The notes beneath the pieces were generated by a model. The model saw only the letters and a program-made list of their open reading frames with translations, did no database searches and had not been told where the DNA came from. A program made the position numbers and the translations under genes. A DNA stretch of 64,000 nt from Caprimulgus europaeus (lineage: Eukaryota > Chordata > Aves > Caprimulgiformes > Caprimulgidae), in assembly GCA_907165065.1 (NCBI GenBank), contig OU015525.1, forward strand, positions 47,355,037-47,419,036, given 5' to 3'. Positions 1 through 10,716 of the stretch are shown here, piece by piece (position 1 is the first letter of the stretch; each line of letters begins with the position of its first letter).

Positions 1-65
1 GCCGCACCTCAGTTCCCGGGAACAAGTCCTCATGGAAGCCATTTCCAGGCAAATGAAAGAAAAAA

Positions 66-566
66 TCACAGAATCGCAGAATGGTAGGGACCTCTGGGGA
101 TCATCTAGTCCAACCCCCCTGCCAAAGCAGGTTCCCTACACCAGGTTGCGCAGGAAAGCATACAGGTGGGTTTCAAACATCTCCAGAGATGGAGGGTCCA
201 CAACCTCTCTGGGCAGCCTGTTCCAGTGCTCTGTCACCCTTACAGTAAATAAGTTTTTCCTTAAGTTTGTATGAAACTTTTCGTGTTCCAGTTTTTGCCC
301 ATTGCCCCTTGTCCTGTCACCGGGCACCACCAAAAAGAGCCTCTCCCCATCTATTTGGCCCCATATTTCAGATATTTATAGACACTGATAAGATCCCTTC
401 TCAATCTTCTCCAGGCTGAAGAGTCCCAGTTCTCTCAGCCTCTCCTGGTAAGGCAGATGCTCCAGGTCCCTCATCATCTTTGTGGCCCTCTGCTGGACTG
501 TCTTCAGAAGATCCCTGTCTCTCTTGAACTGAGGAGCCCAGAAATGATAGGTGTAAACTAATAGCA
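66..566 (-). mobile_element. CR1 LINE, 3' end fragment
   Basis: This is a 5'-truncated CR1 non-LTR retrotransposon read from right to left. The left edge holds the diagnostic CR1 3' tail, seen on the plus strand as repeated cacagaat/gcagaat units followed by a 'tagggacc...catctagtccaacc' block. The minus strand then carries the 3' UTR and the end of ORF2: reading frames at 376-567 and 136-333 contain the recurring CR1 phrases '[12 protein letters not shown]', '[12 protein letters not shown]' and '[17 protein letters not shown]'. About 0.5 kb of a 4-5 kb element remains. It resembles the plus-strand copy at 31,248-31,688, sharing the 'ccattgccccttgtcctgtc' block, so the two are probably of the same subfamily. 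The exact subfamily would need a library comparison. The right edge is uncertain by about 15 bp. Confidence 0.9.
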
Positions 567-589
567 CAGACTTCCTATAGGAAAATCAT

Positions 590-1455
590 TCTTTATCAGG
601 TTGATTATATTTTGTTATAAAATGACTAGATCTATGGACAAGGAGAAGGCAGTGGGTATAATTTATCTTGACTTTAGCAACACTTTCAACACAACAGGAA
701 GATATTATTTAGAGTGACCTTGACAAATTTGAGGAATTTTCCAAGAGAAAGAGAATGAAGTTCGACACGGACAAATGCAAAGACCAGACTGCAGCCTGGA
801 ATAGAAGAACCCCAGGCACTGGCACAGCCTGGAGACTGTATTGCACTGTCAGAGTAAAACCCAGGAGTTCTGGTGAATAGAAAGTTCAACATGAGTCAGT
901 TGTGTGTCATTGTGAGAGGTAAACACATCCATAGCTAGTGGATCAAAGAAAGTGATTGTTTCCCTCTATCTGGCACTTGATGAGGCTGCATCGGGAATAC
1001 TGCACACAGCTCTGGACACAGGAAACATTTCAGCAACCTGGAAAGAATCTGGTGGCAGTTTCCTAAAAACCTTAGGCAGTGGTATGTTTAACTTAGAGAA
1101 GGCTAACAGGGGATCTATGTGTTGTTTTTCATTCCCAGAAGTGAGGTTACAGAGAAGATGGAGCCAGAACCCTCTCAGGGATGGACAAATAAAGGACAGG
1201 AGACAACAGTTACAAGTTGCAACAAGGAAAACTATTTAGTCATAAAGAAAAATTAAAAATCTTTACCGTGAGTGTGGTTAAGTACAGGTTGCTCAGAGAT
1301 GTTGTGGAGTCTCCAGTTTTTAAGATTTTCAAAGCACAACTAAGAAAGGCCATAAGAAACTTGCTTTAAGTTTACAGTAAGCCTTGCTTGAAGAAGGAAG
1401 TTGGACCAGACATTTTAAAGAATTTTCCAAATTTCCTATGATATCATTGTCAGAA
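590..1455 (+). mobile_element. Old CR1 LINE, ORF2 end and 3' UTR
   Basis: A more diverged CR1 lies in the opposite orientation to its neighbours. Around 610-690 the plus strand still spells a reverse-transcriptase motif-A region ('MDKEKAVGIIYLDFSNTFN', normally YLDFSKAFDT). About 720-890 corresponds to the downstream ORF2 segment that begins 'AAATGCAAAG' in typical copies, and 1,260-1,360 to the '(V/T)EHWNRL..VV..PS' coding end. The right edge near 1,440-1,451 ('ttcctatgatatcattgt') is a worn octamer tail. Compared with a complete copy several internal stretches are missing, for example the RT block between motif A and the FADDT box. No long frame survives. 1,456-1,569, between this and the next CR1, has no recognisable content. 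Confidence 0.75.
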
Positions 1456-1569
1456 GACAAGGTCCATTCTATGCAGATCAGTAGTCCAGATAACCTGACA
1501 CTTAAAGAGCAGAGGAGAAACTGTTGAGATCTAGGGATTTTATTCCAGGATTTGTGAAATGGACAGAGA

Positions 1570-3710
1570 TCATAGAATCATAGAATGTCGTGAGTTGGAA
1601 GGGACCCACAAGGATTACTGCGTCCAACTCTTGCCCTCGCATAGGACAATCACAAGATTCAGACTGTGAGTGGGCATTGTCCAAATGGTTCTTGAATATT
1701 GTCAGGCTTGGTGCCATGACTACCTCCCTGTGGAGCCTGTTCCAGTGCTCCACCACTCTCTGGGTGAAGAACCTTTTCCTAATGTCCAACCTAAACCTCC
1801 CCTGGTATATCTTCCTGTTATTTCCTCTGGCCCTATCATTGGTTGTCAGAGAGGAGATCAGTGCCCACCCCTCCTCCTCCCCTTGTGAGGAAGTTATAGA
1901 CTTCGATGAGGTCTCTTCTCAATCTCCTCTTCTCCAGGTTGAACAAACCAAGTGACTTCAGCCTGTCCTCATGTGACTTCTCCTCTAAACCCTTCACCAA
2001 TTTTGCAGCCCTCCTCTGGACACTCTCCAGTAGCTTTATATCTTTTTTATACTGTGGTGTGCAAAACTGCACACAGTATTCGAGGTGAGGCCCCACCAGT
2101 GCGGAGTAGAGCGGGATGATCACCTCTTTCAACCAGCTTGCAATGCAGTGCCGGATGCACCCCAGGACTCGGTTGGCCCTCTTGGTAGCCAGGACACACT
2201 GTTGGCTCATGTTCAATTTGCCATTGACCAGAATCCCCAGGTCCCTCTCTGCAGGGCTGCCCTCCAGCATCTCATTCCCCAGTCTGTATGTGTATGTGTG
2301 TCCAGAGTTGCTGTGTCCCAGGTGCAAAATCCAGCATGTGTCCTTAGTAAAATTCATACAGTTGGTGATTGCCCAGCTCTCTACTTTATCTAGATCTCTT
2401 TGCAGGGCGTCTCTGCCCTTGAGAGTGCCAGCTCCTCCCAATTTGGTGTCATCAGCAAACTTAGCAGTCCCTCAAGTCCTATATCCAAGTTGTTAATTAA
2501 GACATTAAATAGCACTGGCTCCAGGATGGATCCCTGTGGGACCTCTCTAGTGACCAGTTGCCAATCAAAAGTAACCTCATTTACTGTAATCCTTTGAGCC
2601 TGACCTGTCAGCCTATTGCTCACCCACATGTGTTTATTCAGCTGCATGCTGAACATTTTATCCAGGAGGATACTATAAGAGACAGTATCAAAGGCTTTAC
2701 TGAAGTCCAAAAATATTACATCAACTGGCTTCCCTTGTCAACTAGGTGGGTAACTTTATCATAGAAAGAAATCAGGTTTGTTAAGCAGGACTCCTCTCAT
2801 AAACCCACATTGGCTGGAACCAGTGACTGCATTGTCTTCCAGGTGTTTTTCAATAACTCCCAGAATAATCTTCTCCATAATTTTGCCAGGTACAGAAGTG
2901 AGACTTACAGGCCTGTAGTTGCCTTCCTTGTTGCCCTTCTTGAAGACTAAGACAACATCTGCCAGCTTCCAGTTTACTGAGACCTCTCCAAATTCCCAAG
3001 AGCATTTAAAGGTCATTGAGAGAGGTCTCACTATGACATCTGCCAGCTCCTTAAGTACCCTCAGATGGATCCCATCAGGCCCCACTGACTTCCAGGAATC
3101 CAGCTGGAGTAGCAAATCTCACACACATTCAGCGCTGGTAAGGAATTTATAATTTTCTCAGTCATTGTTCTCTAGCCCAGACCTCTGTGGTTTCCTGAGC
3201 CTAACCTCAGTGTTGAAGACCAAGGCAAAGAAGGTAATGAATGTCATTGCTTTGTCTGCATCTCTGTTTCTGATGTGACCATGTTCATCAAGTAATGGGC
3301 CAATGTTATTTCTAGTCTGCCTTTTGCTATTAACATATTTCAAAAAGCCCTTTTTATTGTCTCTCACAGCACTACCCAGATTTAACTCTAATTGAGTTCT
3401 GACTGCCTGAATTTCCTCCCTGCAGTGGCAAATGACATCTCTGTAGTCTTCCCATGTTGCCTGACCTTGCTTCAACTGGCCATACACTGTCATTTTCCAC
3501 CTTAGTTCTAGAAGATACCTGCTCAGCCAAGGCATCCTTCTGCCTCGTCCTCTTGACTTCTGGCATTTTGGGATTGCCTGCTCCTGTGCTCTTATGAGAT
3601 GGTACTTAAAAAGTGACCAGCACTGATGGACACCAGCACCTTCAAAAGCTTTTTCACTTACTAAAGTGAACCTGAGCAACCTGAAGTCTGATGATGATAT
3701 CAAAAAGCAA
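1570..3710 (-). mobile_element. Long 5'-truncated CR1 LINE (linker, RT, 3' UTR)
   Basis: This is the largest CR1 copy in the window, about 2.1 kb. The 3' end is at the left: two copies of catagaat at 1,570-1,588 form the octamer tail. Reading leftward from 3,703 come the end of the endonuclease/linker region, the reverse transcriptase, the C-terminal domain and the 3' UTR. The endonuclease itself and ORF1 are missing, so it is a standard 5' truncation with its break near 3,710. It is flanked by unrelated CR1 copies on both sides (a plus-strand one ending at 1,455 and a minus-strand one starting at 3,993), which shows repeated insertion into the same neighbourhood. No target-site duplication was evident, as is common for CR1. 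It is less decayed than the copies at 590 and 3,993, so probably younger. Confidence 0.95.
1836..3703 (-). pseudogene. CR1 ORF2 reverse transcriptase, decayed
   Basis: The remains encode the CR1 reverse transcriptase, which copies element RNA at a nicked target site. Four open pieces can be read in order. 3,703-3,158 is the linker ('WEDYRDVICHCREEIQA', 'NIGPLLDEHGHIRNRD'). 3,115-2,759 is the RT fingers ('SVGPDGIHLRVLKELADV', '[18 protein letters not shown]'). 2,710-2,390 is motif A ('DFSKAFDTVS') and 'VPQGSILEPVLFNVLINNLD'. 2,441-1,836 is the C-terminal part ('LVNGKLNMSQQC', 'LLESVQRRAAKLVKGLEEK'). The first three pieces share one frame and are separated by stops; the last is in another frame. 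The catalytic FADDT box is intact at 2,445-2,459 but lies in the last frame, so a frameshift falls just before it. The gene cannot make a full protein. Confidence 0.93.
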
Positions 3711-3992
3711 CAAGGGAATGACGTTCTTACAGAGGACAGGGTTTACTACTCAGTTTAAGAAGAAGAGTAGGACACCTGTACTTATGGAAGAATTTTAAAC
3801 CCTTGCTCTGTTCCTGCATTAAACAATGCAGTCTTACTACCTCCCACTATGAAATCACAGCTGAGACTGTCCATGTATGAGGAGTCTTTGTGGTTACAAT
3901 TAAAAAAAAAAATCACTGATATAGAAGAGACTTAATTGTTTCCTACTGTGAGAAACTTGGGAGTGACAGGGAGAGGTTATATCCTTTAGAGA
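3711..3992. other. Unassigned spacer between CR1 copies
   Basis: This 280 bp stretch of AT-rich DNA includes an A10-A12 run at about 3,901. It shows no frame, splice unit or repeat family that I recognise. It could be host sequence or very worn CR1. Confidence 0.5.
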
Positions 3993-5088
3993 ACATAGAA
4001 TAATTCAGGTTAAAAGGGACTTCAGGGGGTCTTTAGTTCAATCTCCTGTTTCAAGCATGTCAACACTGAATTCAGTCCAAGTTGTTCAAGGTTTTGTCCA
4101 CAAAGATCTTGATGCACAAGAATCTCAGAGTAACCTTTTCCAAAGATTAATTTTCTTATCAGTGACATTTCTTTTTTTCCTTATAACTAGTCAGAACATC
4201 CCCTCTTACAATTTATGCCCATTATCTGTTGCTCTTCATGTGCCTCACTAGAGAGCCTTAGCTTGCTTTTACAGTAACCTCCCCATAGGTACTGGAAAGT
4301 TATTGTCAGGCCCCCTCAAAAGCCGTGTCATCTCCAGGATTAACAAGATCTAGTTCTTCAGCATCTTCTTAAAGGGCAAGTGCTCCAGCCTCTCCTCCCC
4401 AGCCCCGATCATCTTGGTGGCCCTCCACAGAACTCACTCCAGTTTATCAACATCCTTTGTGTCATGGAGGGCCCTAAACTAGACAAAGTACTCCAGATGC
4501 AGTCTAATCAATGTTGCAAAAAAATGAATCACCAAGTCTCTTGATCAACTGCCTGGACTCTTGTTGACATAGCCCAGGGTACTATTAGTCTTCTTTTCTG
4601 CAAGGGCACACTGGGCTGTGTAGCCCACTGTCTACCAGAACCCCCCAAAAACTGTTCAACAGGGCTGTTTCTCAGCTGGTCAGTTCCTAGGTCATACTTT
4701 TTCAGGCAGTAGTCCATTCCAGGTGCAAGAATTCAGATTTATTTTTGTTGAATTTCATGAGGTTCCCCTTCACCTCTTTCTTCCAGGCTTGCTCTAGGGT
4801 TTATCAGCTGCAACCTCAGCCTAGCATCATTTAAAAACTTGATGAGGATACACTCCATTACTTCTGGGTTGTTTGTAAAGATATTGCACAGGACAGATCC
4901 CAGGATGGATTCTTGAGACACTCCACTTGGAATTGGTCTTCAGGCAGGATATGAAAGATGAATTACTTCCCTTTGATCCTGACAATCTATCCAGTTTTTC
5001 CCCATCCACTTGACCACTCATGTAGTCCATAGCATCCCAACTGAATTACAAGGATGCCCTGGCTTCTTTTTTCATATCTTGACATAAA
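3993..5088 (-). mobile_element. Old CR1 LINE (RT palm to 3' UTR)
   Basis: This is an older CR1 of a different subfamily from its left neighbour, with no long reading frame left. The worn 3' tail ('catagaataattcagg') is at 3,993. At about 4,340-4,520 the conserved 3' UTR/ORF2-end phrases appear ('ctccagcctctcctcc', 'catcttggtggccctcc', 'gtactccagatg'). Further right, minus-strand frames at 4,739-4,921 and 4,827-5,030 retain 'SQESILGSVLCNIFTNNPE' and 'IKFLNDARL', the degenerate forms of VPQGSVLGPVLFNIFINDLD and the FADDTKL catalytic box. The catalytic aspartate pair has been reduced to ND here. The 5' break is near 5,088, after which the sequence becomes plain AT-rich DNA. Confidence 0.85.
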
Positions 5089-8000
5089 ATAATATATTTT
5101 GTTAATAATTTGTTTCTGGTCTTAACTTATTTGAAAAGATCTTGTGGTGTAATCAATTCAGAGTTTCATCTCAACTATACTGGTTCTAGGTTGTATTCTG
5201 CAAGCTGGTATAACTTACAAAAACCCCCACAGCTAGCTGCATCTTTGGCTGTCATGCAAAGGAAATTGTTTTTCAGATTGGTTTTAAAAATGACCAATCA
5301 CTTATCTGTTTATACATATATATGTAATACTTCAGGTTAATGCACTCAGATTTTTACAAAGCTATTTGCTACTCTGCAAATAAGATGAATATTATTAAAT
5401 GCTTTTTACACTTCTGTCTTTCAATCACGAGATCCCAAGAAGATTATAGCAGCTAAAGTTCATTCTTTTCAGTCCACCTGCTCTTCTGATTCCTGGCTGG
5501 TTTTGCTTTAAAACTTGACTTTGCTATCAGATTAAAATATCTCATTGTTAATGCTGCTGCATCTTTATGGTAACAGGAGAGATGCATTTGTACATTTACT
5601 TTTTTAGTATTTTGTGTTTATTCTTCTCTTTTCCTGTCTTTTCTCAAGGTAGAGAATAATTTCCCAGTTATCAATCACCATGCAGAGCGTGCCCTACACA
5701 CATGACACATTGAAGGGGAAGTTCAGGGGTGAGCTCTCACCTGGTCTTAGTATTCCCTTTACAAAGTACAGATAAAATTGTTTCTGTCTTGTCAAAGTAT
5801 AAAATATTATAAACAACACATGTAATTAATTATCACCAACATTGTTATCAATGGGCTCCAGCCAGTTACAAAAGAGCTTCTCCTTGTTATGTTGCTTGAA
5901 CATATAACCTCTCCCTTCCACTGGAGATCCAGAAAGGGGTTTCTCTGTATTTAGCTATGTACGGTAACTGTTCCCAAACAGTTAATTATTTTTCTCTGAC
6001 ACTAGCTCTCATTTTTTTTTTTTCTCTCATTTTTTAAAATAGCTCATCAGTTCTGATTAGTTGCAGACAAATCTGTCTGTATGAGGAGCAGTACACAATA
6101 TGGATGATTTTCTTATATTTGCACACACCTGTGACAAGCAGTGCTGTGCAAATAATAATAATAATATAAAAAAAAAAAAAAAACTTAGCAGAAGAAATGT
6201 AACAACCTAAAGGGCTGAATCCTTCTCTCTCCAGTTTTAGTTTTGATAAATAAAATGTAATTTTTCTGTGGATATTTTTACTTCAGCTTGTGATATCCAG
6301 TGCTACAGCAGGTAACAAGATAAAATCTTGAAGATACAGTAAGCACCAAACAGCACCAGCTTTTTAGAGTGAAATCTGTTATAGAAAAACAAAATTTTGG
6401 AAGACATTTTGTAGAAGAGATGTTTGCTTCATTAATTTTGGAGCTACTGCCAAGAATCTGTTCTATGCAGAAAAATACTAAGTAGGCTAGAGGGTCTTCA
6501 GTACTATGTAGATCAGGGATTGATACCTTTGCTACTACATATATACTAGGATCTTCATATGTATCATCCAAACATAGATTGACCAAGATTTTTTGCCTGC
6601 TTATTTTTACTATCATGATATAGTAGGCTAAAAAAAAGGAGGTGTCTTGCTTCCACAAAGCATAATTTTTGTCAGATTACAAATGATTCTGTAGCCTCCT
6701 GATTTTGCATCCCACTTCACAGGGAATGTGTCATCCTTCCCTGGATTGTCCAAGTCAATAAGTATTCTTACTAAACTATCTAGGACTTTGCAGCCTCAAT
6801 TAAATCAGGATGCCAGATGCCACTCACATATAGTAAGTGACTGGATCCTTCAAGCAAATACAAGAGCAGTTAAAGATTAATTACTGTAAGTAGAAGTGTG
6901 CTGTACAAGTGTGAAATGTGAATGGATAATAATTACATAGCCTGTTAATAGGGTGTGTTCTAGAATTTTTTTTTTATTTTTTTACAACTACAGCTTTCCA
7001 GTAGAGGCCATTTTAAATGGAATAGATACCTTATTGAAACAGCCAGTAGCACAGACCCAACATTCATTTATGAAATGAAAACCTAAAAAGAGGTAAGTAC
7101 TTGTCTGATATTTATAAAATGTTCTTACTTATCCAATTCAGAACAGGTAATCTAGATACTTTATACTTTGACATTTTAAGATAAAAGTAATTTTCCAGTT
7201 GGAATCTGCAAACATTTTTTGCAAAGTTCTTTCAGCACAACAATTACAGTGACAGGTAATGTAGTATTCTGGAGCCTTCTCAGGAAAAGAATCTCTATTC
7301 GGTGTCAAATGGACCCTTGTCAAGCTAAAATGAATGTACATACTTAAAAGAATGTCGTCCATCTAGTTTGACAACTTCTGTAGGCTGAACAAATTCAATA
7401 TGCTTCAGATATGATAGTTCAAGTAAATGTGTGAAGCACCATATGGAAGAAGTGAACACCTGCTGTAAGGTGTCACCTAGCAATATTGTATGTGTCTGAT
7501 GGAAGATTGCTGACATAATTCACAGACGGGACAGAGTTTGTACCTTACAGATGGAGAAATGATGGTAACGTGACTCAAAGAGGACTTGAAAAAAGAGCAG
7601 ATCCAAAATCTGTCACTTTTAGTAATGTACCTCAATCACTACAGTTGCCATTTTTTGCAAGTTGTTTTTTTTTTTTTTTTAATCATTATCAGCTGCACAA
7701 TCTTCTTTTGCCCTTTGGCTTATAGAGTTGGTTTATGTGGATGAAGGACATGATTTTCATATGGCATATGATCAGGCACTTTTGAAATTACATTGAGGAC
7801 TTCCCAGTACAGCTTTTCTTTTCCTTGTTTATACAGTCTCACTACATTCACATTTATATGACAAAGAACTGTTATGATAGAGAATGTAGGATGATGCCTT
7901 ATTTTATAAATTAAGGAAGAGTCTGTGTTCCTGAAAAGTAGTAGGAAGATAAAAAGCTCTCTTCACAATATAACATTTACTAAAATGAAAGAGTTGCCAC

Positions 8001-10029
8001 ATAGGAACATCAAAAATACTATAAATATATCTGGGGTCAAAGGAACATCGATGGCATAGAGGTCTCTGGAGAGAGGAAGCAGAGGGAGAGATAAATAACA
8101 CTGTTCACTCAGGTTATCTTCTGAGAGGATGGGCAAAAAAGGCAAGTTGGCTGAGAAGCCCAAGATGTTCAGGACATTGAGTGGATGATTACTACTTCTA
8201 TAATTGTTATAGAGAAAAGGAAGGTGTCCTGGTTTTTTAGAAGATTACTATTTCCTAAAATACGTAGGAAAAAAAAAATTTCTAACAATGTTTTTGAGGA
8301 AGAGCATTTACACATAGGTCAAAGCATAGGCAAGCATTTAGACTAGCATCTGAATATTGTTTACATGTGATGGTTTATGGGGAGGATTTTTTTAAAATTT
8401 TATCTAAGCTTATCAAGTTTGGTGAGAATTTATATGAGTGCAAGTAAAGAAAAAAAGCATAGACTGCAGGAAGATGACAAAGGAAAATGGTGCTCCCACT
8501 GTTCATTGCAGGTTTTCTTTATTTAGTTAGATTTACGTCATGAAAAAAAAAATGCTATACATAAAGCTCTATGCTCTCCTACTTAATCTCTCAATGGTAT
8601 TCTACATCCAGCAGGATTAAAAACCCCAAACATTCAGCCTGAACAAATCTATTCAGGTTAGCCAGCTAGTGAATAACAAAAACCCAGCATTTTCACTATC
8701 AGGTGTCTCCTAAAAAACAGTATTACCTTTCTCTGAAAAATCGTTACGCACAAATGGTTTTGGCTGTGTTCCTGGACTGTTCCTAAATAAAACCAAGTAA
8801 CAGAGATTCAAAACTACTTACAAACCATATCCTGCCCGCAGCATATATCCTGGTAGGGGACAGAGAAGTTCTTAGATAACCAGGTTCTCTGATTTAGGAC
8901 TAGAAAGACAATGACCAACAACTATCAATATTCAGCATAGTTTCCCCTAAAAAAGCACTCTGCTTCATCTTTTGTCTTCTGTGCATGATTAGCTTTAATC
9001 ATTAGTCATAAATAATCTATCATAATAACCTAATATTTAAAAGGCTTTGGACAGCAGGGTCCAGATCTAAAAGGAAAGCTAATGTAACTCTGCAGCAGCT
9101 AGATATCACTGACACAAAGTTGACTCTCATACTTTTTTGTATGATCAACATGAACGGGCAACTGAGTAACAACAGCCTAACAATCCCAAAATTCTGATAT
9201 TTAAAACTGAACAAATGATCAACAAACAAAGAGCTGTTTATAAGGAAACAGTTTGACCTTGCCCTGCTATTTCCTAACTGTAGTTATGCTGTCCAAATTT
9301 ACCTACTGTATCATATGACCATTTTATTTATTTTATTTTTCTTTTTGAAAAATCCTAGATTAATTAATTCTCAGACTTTTTCATATGTGATAGTGAGGGG
9401 GTTTTGTATATATGAGTATGAGTCTGTCAGAAGATATTACTGTGAGGTAAATATGCATGACTGCTGAATTCCAGGGAAATAATCTATGCTTCATCTGGAA
9501 AGGCGTAAATGCATATAACTTATTATGAACCCTGCAGCTACATTAATTTAGAAAAAATTCCATAAATGTGAGGCTACATTAACAAGGAAACTATTTATTT
9601 CCCCTCTGTCTTGTTTTTATTTTGCAATTGCATTCCTTCTGTGTCTACATAACAAAGAATGTTCATTTATACAAAGAATGAAAAGGTGCAATGAGTCATC
9701 AAAATAGGGTAATTTTATAAAGAAGAGGTTGTTCTGTAATAATTTGATGCAAAGTTGCAAATAATTGGAAGCAATATTCTGAACACTTTCCATAAATATG
9801 GTATTCTAGGAAAAGGAATTATAGTTATTTTGGAAATTAGTCTAATTTTTGTCTTCATGTTGTTATTTATGTGAATAGGACTTGTCAGCTTGATTTGTTA
9901 CAATGCCTGAATTGTTTGCTCAGTCCCCAAAATATAAATAAAATATTTAATTACATTAACTGGAACTGTTAACCTTTTCAGTACTGCTGACTGAGTGTGC
10001 ATCTCAGGAGCAAGCTTTACTGTTGCCTT
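5089..10029. other. AT-rich gene-free stretch
   Basis: There is no recognisable gene or young repeat. It contains poly-A/T and (AAT)n runs (about 6,009-6,022, 6,150-6,183, 7,663-7,681). It also holds a minus-strand open frame at 6,278-6,658 (126 codons) with no recognisable domain. A unit at about 6,992-7,090 looks like an exon (pyrimidine-rich acceptor, 'gtaagt' donor), but every frame has a stop. A weak MIR-like stretch lies near 7,530-7,620. Confidence 0.5.
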
Positions 10030-10716
10030 TACATACAGAAGACCACCAAATTTCTCAGGCATGATTTGCCCTTGATGAAGCCATGCTGGCTGTCACCAAT
10101 CACCTCCTCACTCCCCATGTGCCTTAGCAGAGTTTCCAGGAGGATCTCCTCCATAATCTTCCCAGGCACAGAGGTGAGACTGACTGTCATGTAGTTCTGC
10201 AGAACTTCCTTGTTTCCCTTTTTAAAAATGGGGGTTATGTTGCTCCTTATTCCAGTCCATGGGAACTTCACTAGACTTCCAGAACTTCTCACATATGATG
10301 GATAGTGGCTTGACAACTTTATCCACCATTTCTCTCAGGACCCATGGATGCTTTATCAGGTTCCATGGACTTGTGCACCTTCAGCTTCCTCAGATGGTCT
10401 TGAACATGGTCTTCTCCTACAGCTCATGGTATGGCTCCTCAGGTAGCTCATAATTCTCCCAGTCCCTGCCTCTGCCTTCTGTGACTTGGGGAATGTGACT
10501 TGAGCACTTAATAGTGAAGCCTGAGGCAAAGAAGTCATTTAATACCTCAGCCTTAGAGGGTGACAGCCCTTCCTCATCTCCCCTGCCTGTGCTTCCTAGA
10601 GAGCCTCTATCCTTCCATCCCAAAGCCTCTGTCAAGGAGCCATCCCACCACATCCCCATGATGCCAATCAGGTCATAGCCCTTGAGGCATGCGCATGTCT
10701 CTAACTCCTCTGGAGG
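10030..10716 (-). mobile_element. CR1 LINE fragment with internal deletion (EN joined to RT)
   Basis: This is an unusual CR1 remnant without the octamer tail. Reading leftward, about 10,716-10,562 encodes the start of the ORF2 endonuclease: '[17 protein letters not shown]' corresponds to the family's YDLIGITETWWDG, with the metal-site glutamate and threonine replaced. At about 10,560 the reading jumps straight to '[20 protein letters not shown]', a region normally several hundred bases downstream, so the rest of the endonuclease is deleted. RT fingers follow ('[10 protein letters not shown]'-like text, '[19 protein letters not shown]', '[19 protein letters not shown]') in minus-strand frame 10,316-10,029. 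The element ends before motif A. Loss of the 3' end is atypical for LINE insertions and suggests later deletion or rearrangement. Confidence 0.9.

Noticed and set aside
6278-6658. A 126-codon open frame on the minus strand.
   Set aside because: No domain or family recognised, no start context or splice structure, and of a length that chance can give in this much AT-rich sequence. A protein search would settle it.
6992-7090. An exon-like unit with a strong pyrimidine acceptor and gtaagt donor on the plus strand.
   Set aside because: Every frame contains a stop before the donor; it could only be noncoding, with no other support.
7530-7620. Possible MIR SINE ('ttacagatggagaaatgatg...gtgactcaaag').
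   Set aside because: Only a short, weak likeness to the MIR core; not enough to call without a profile search.
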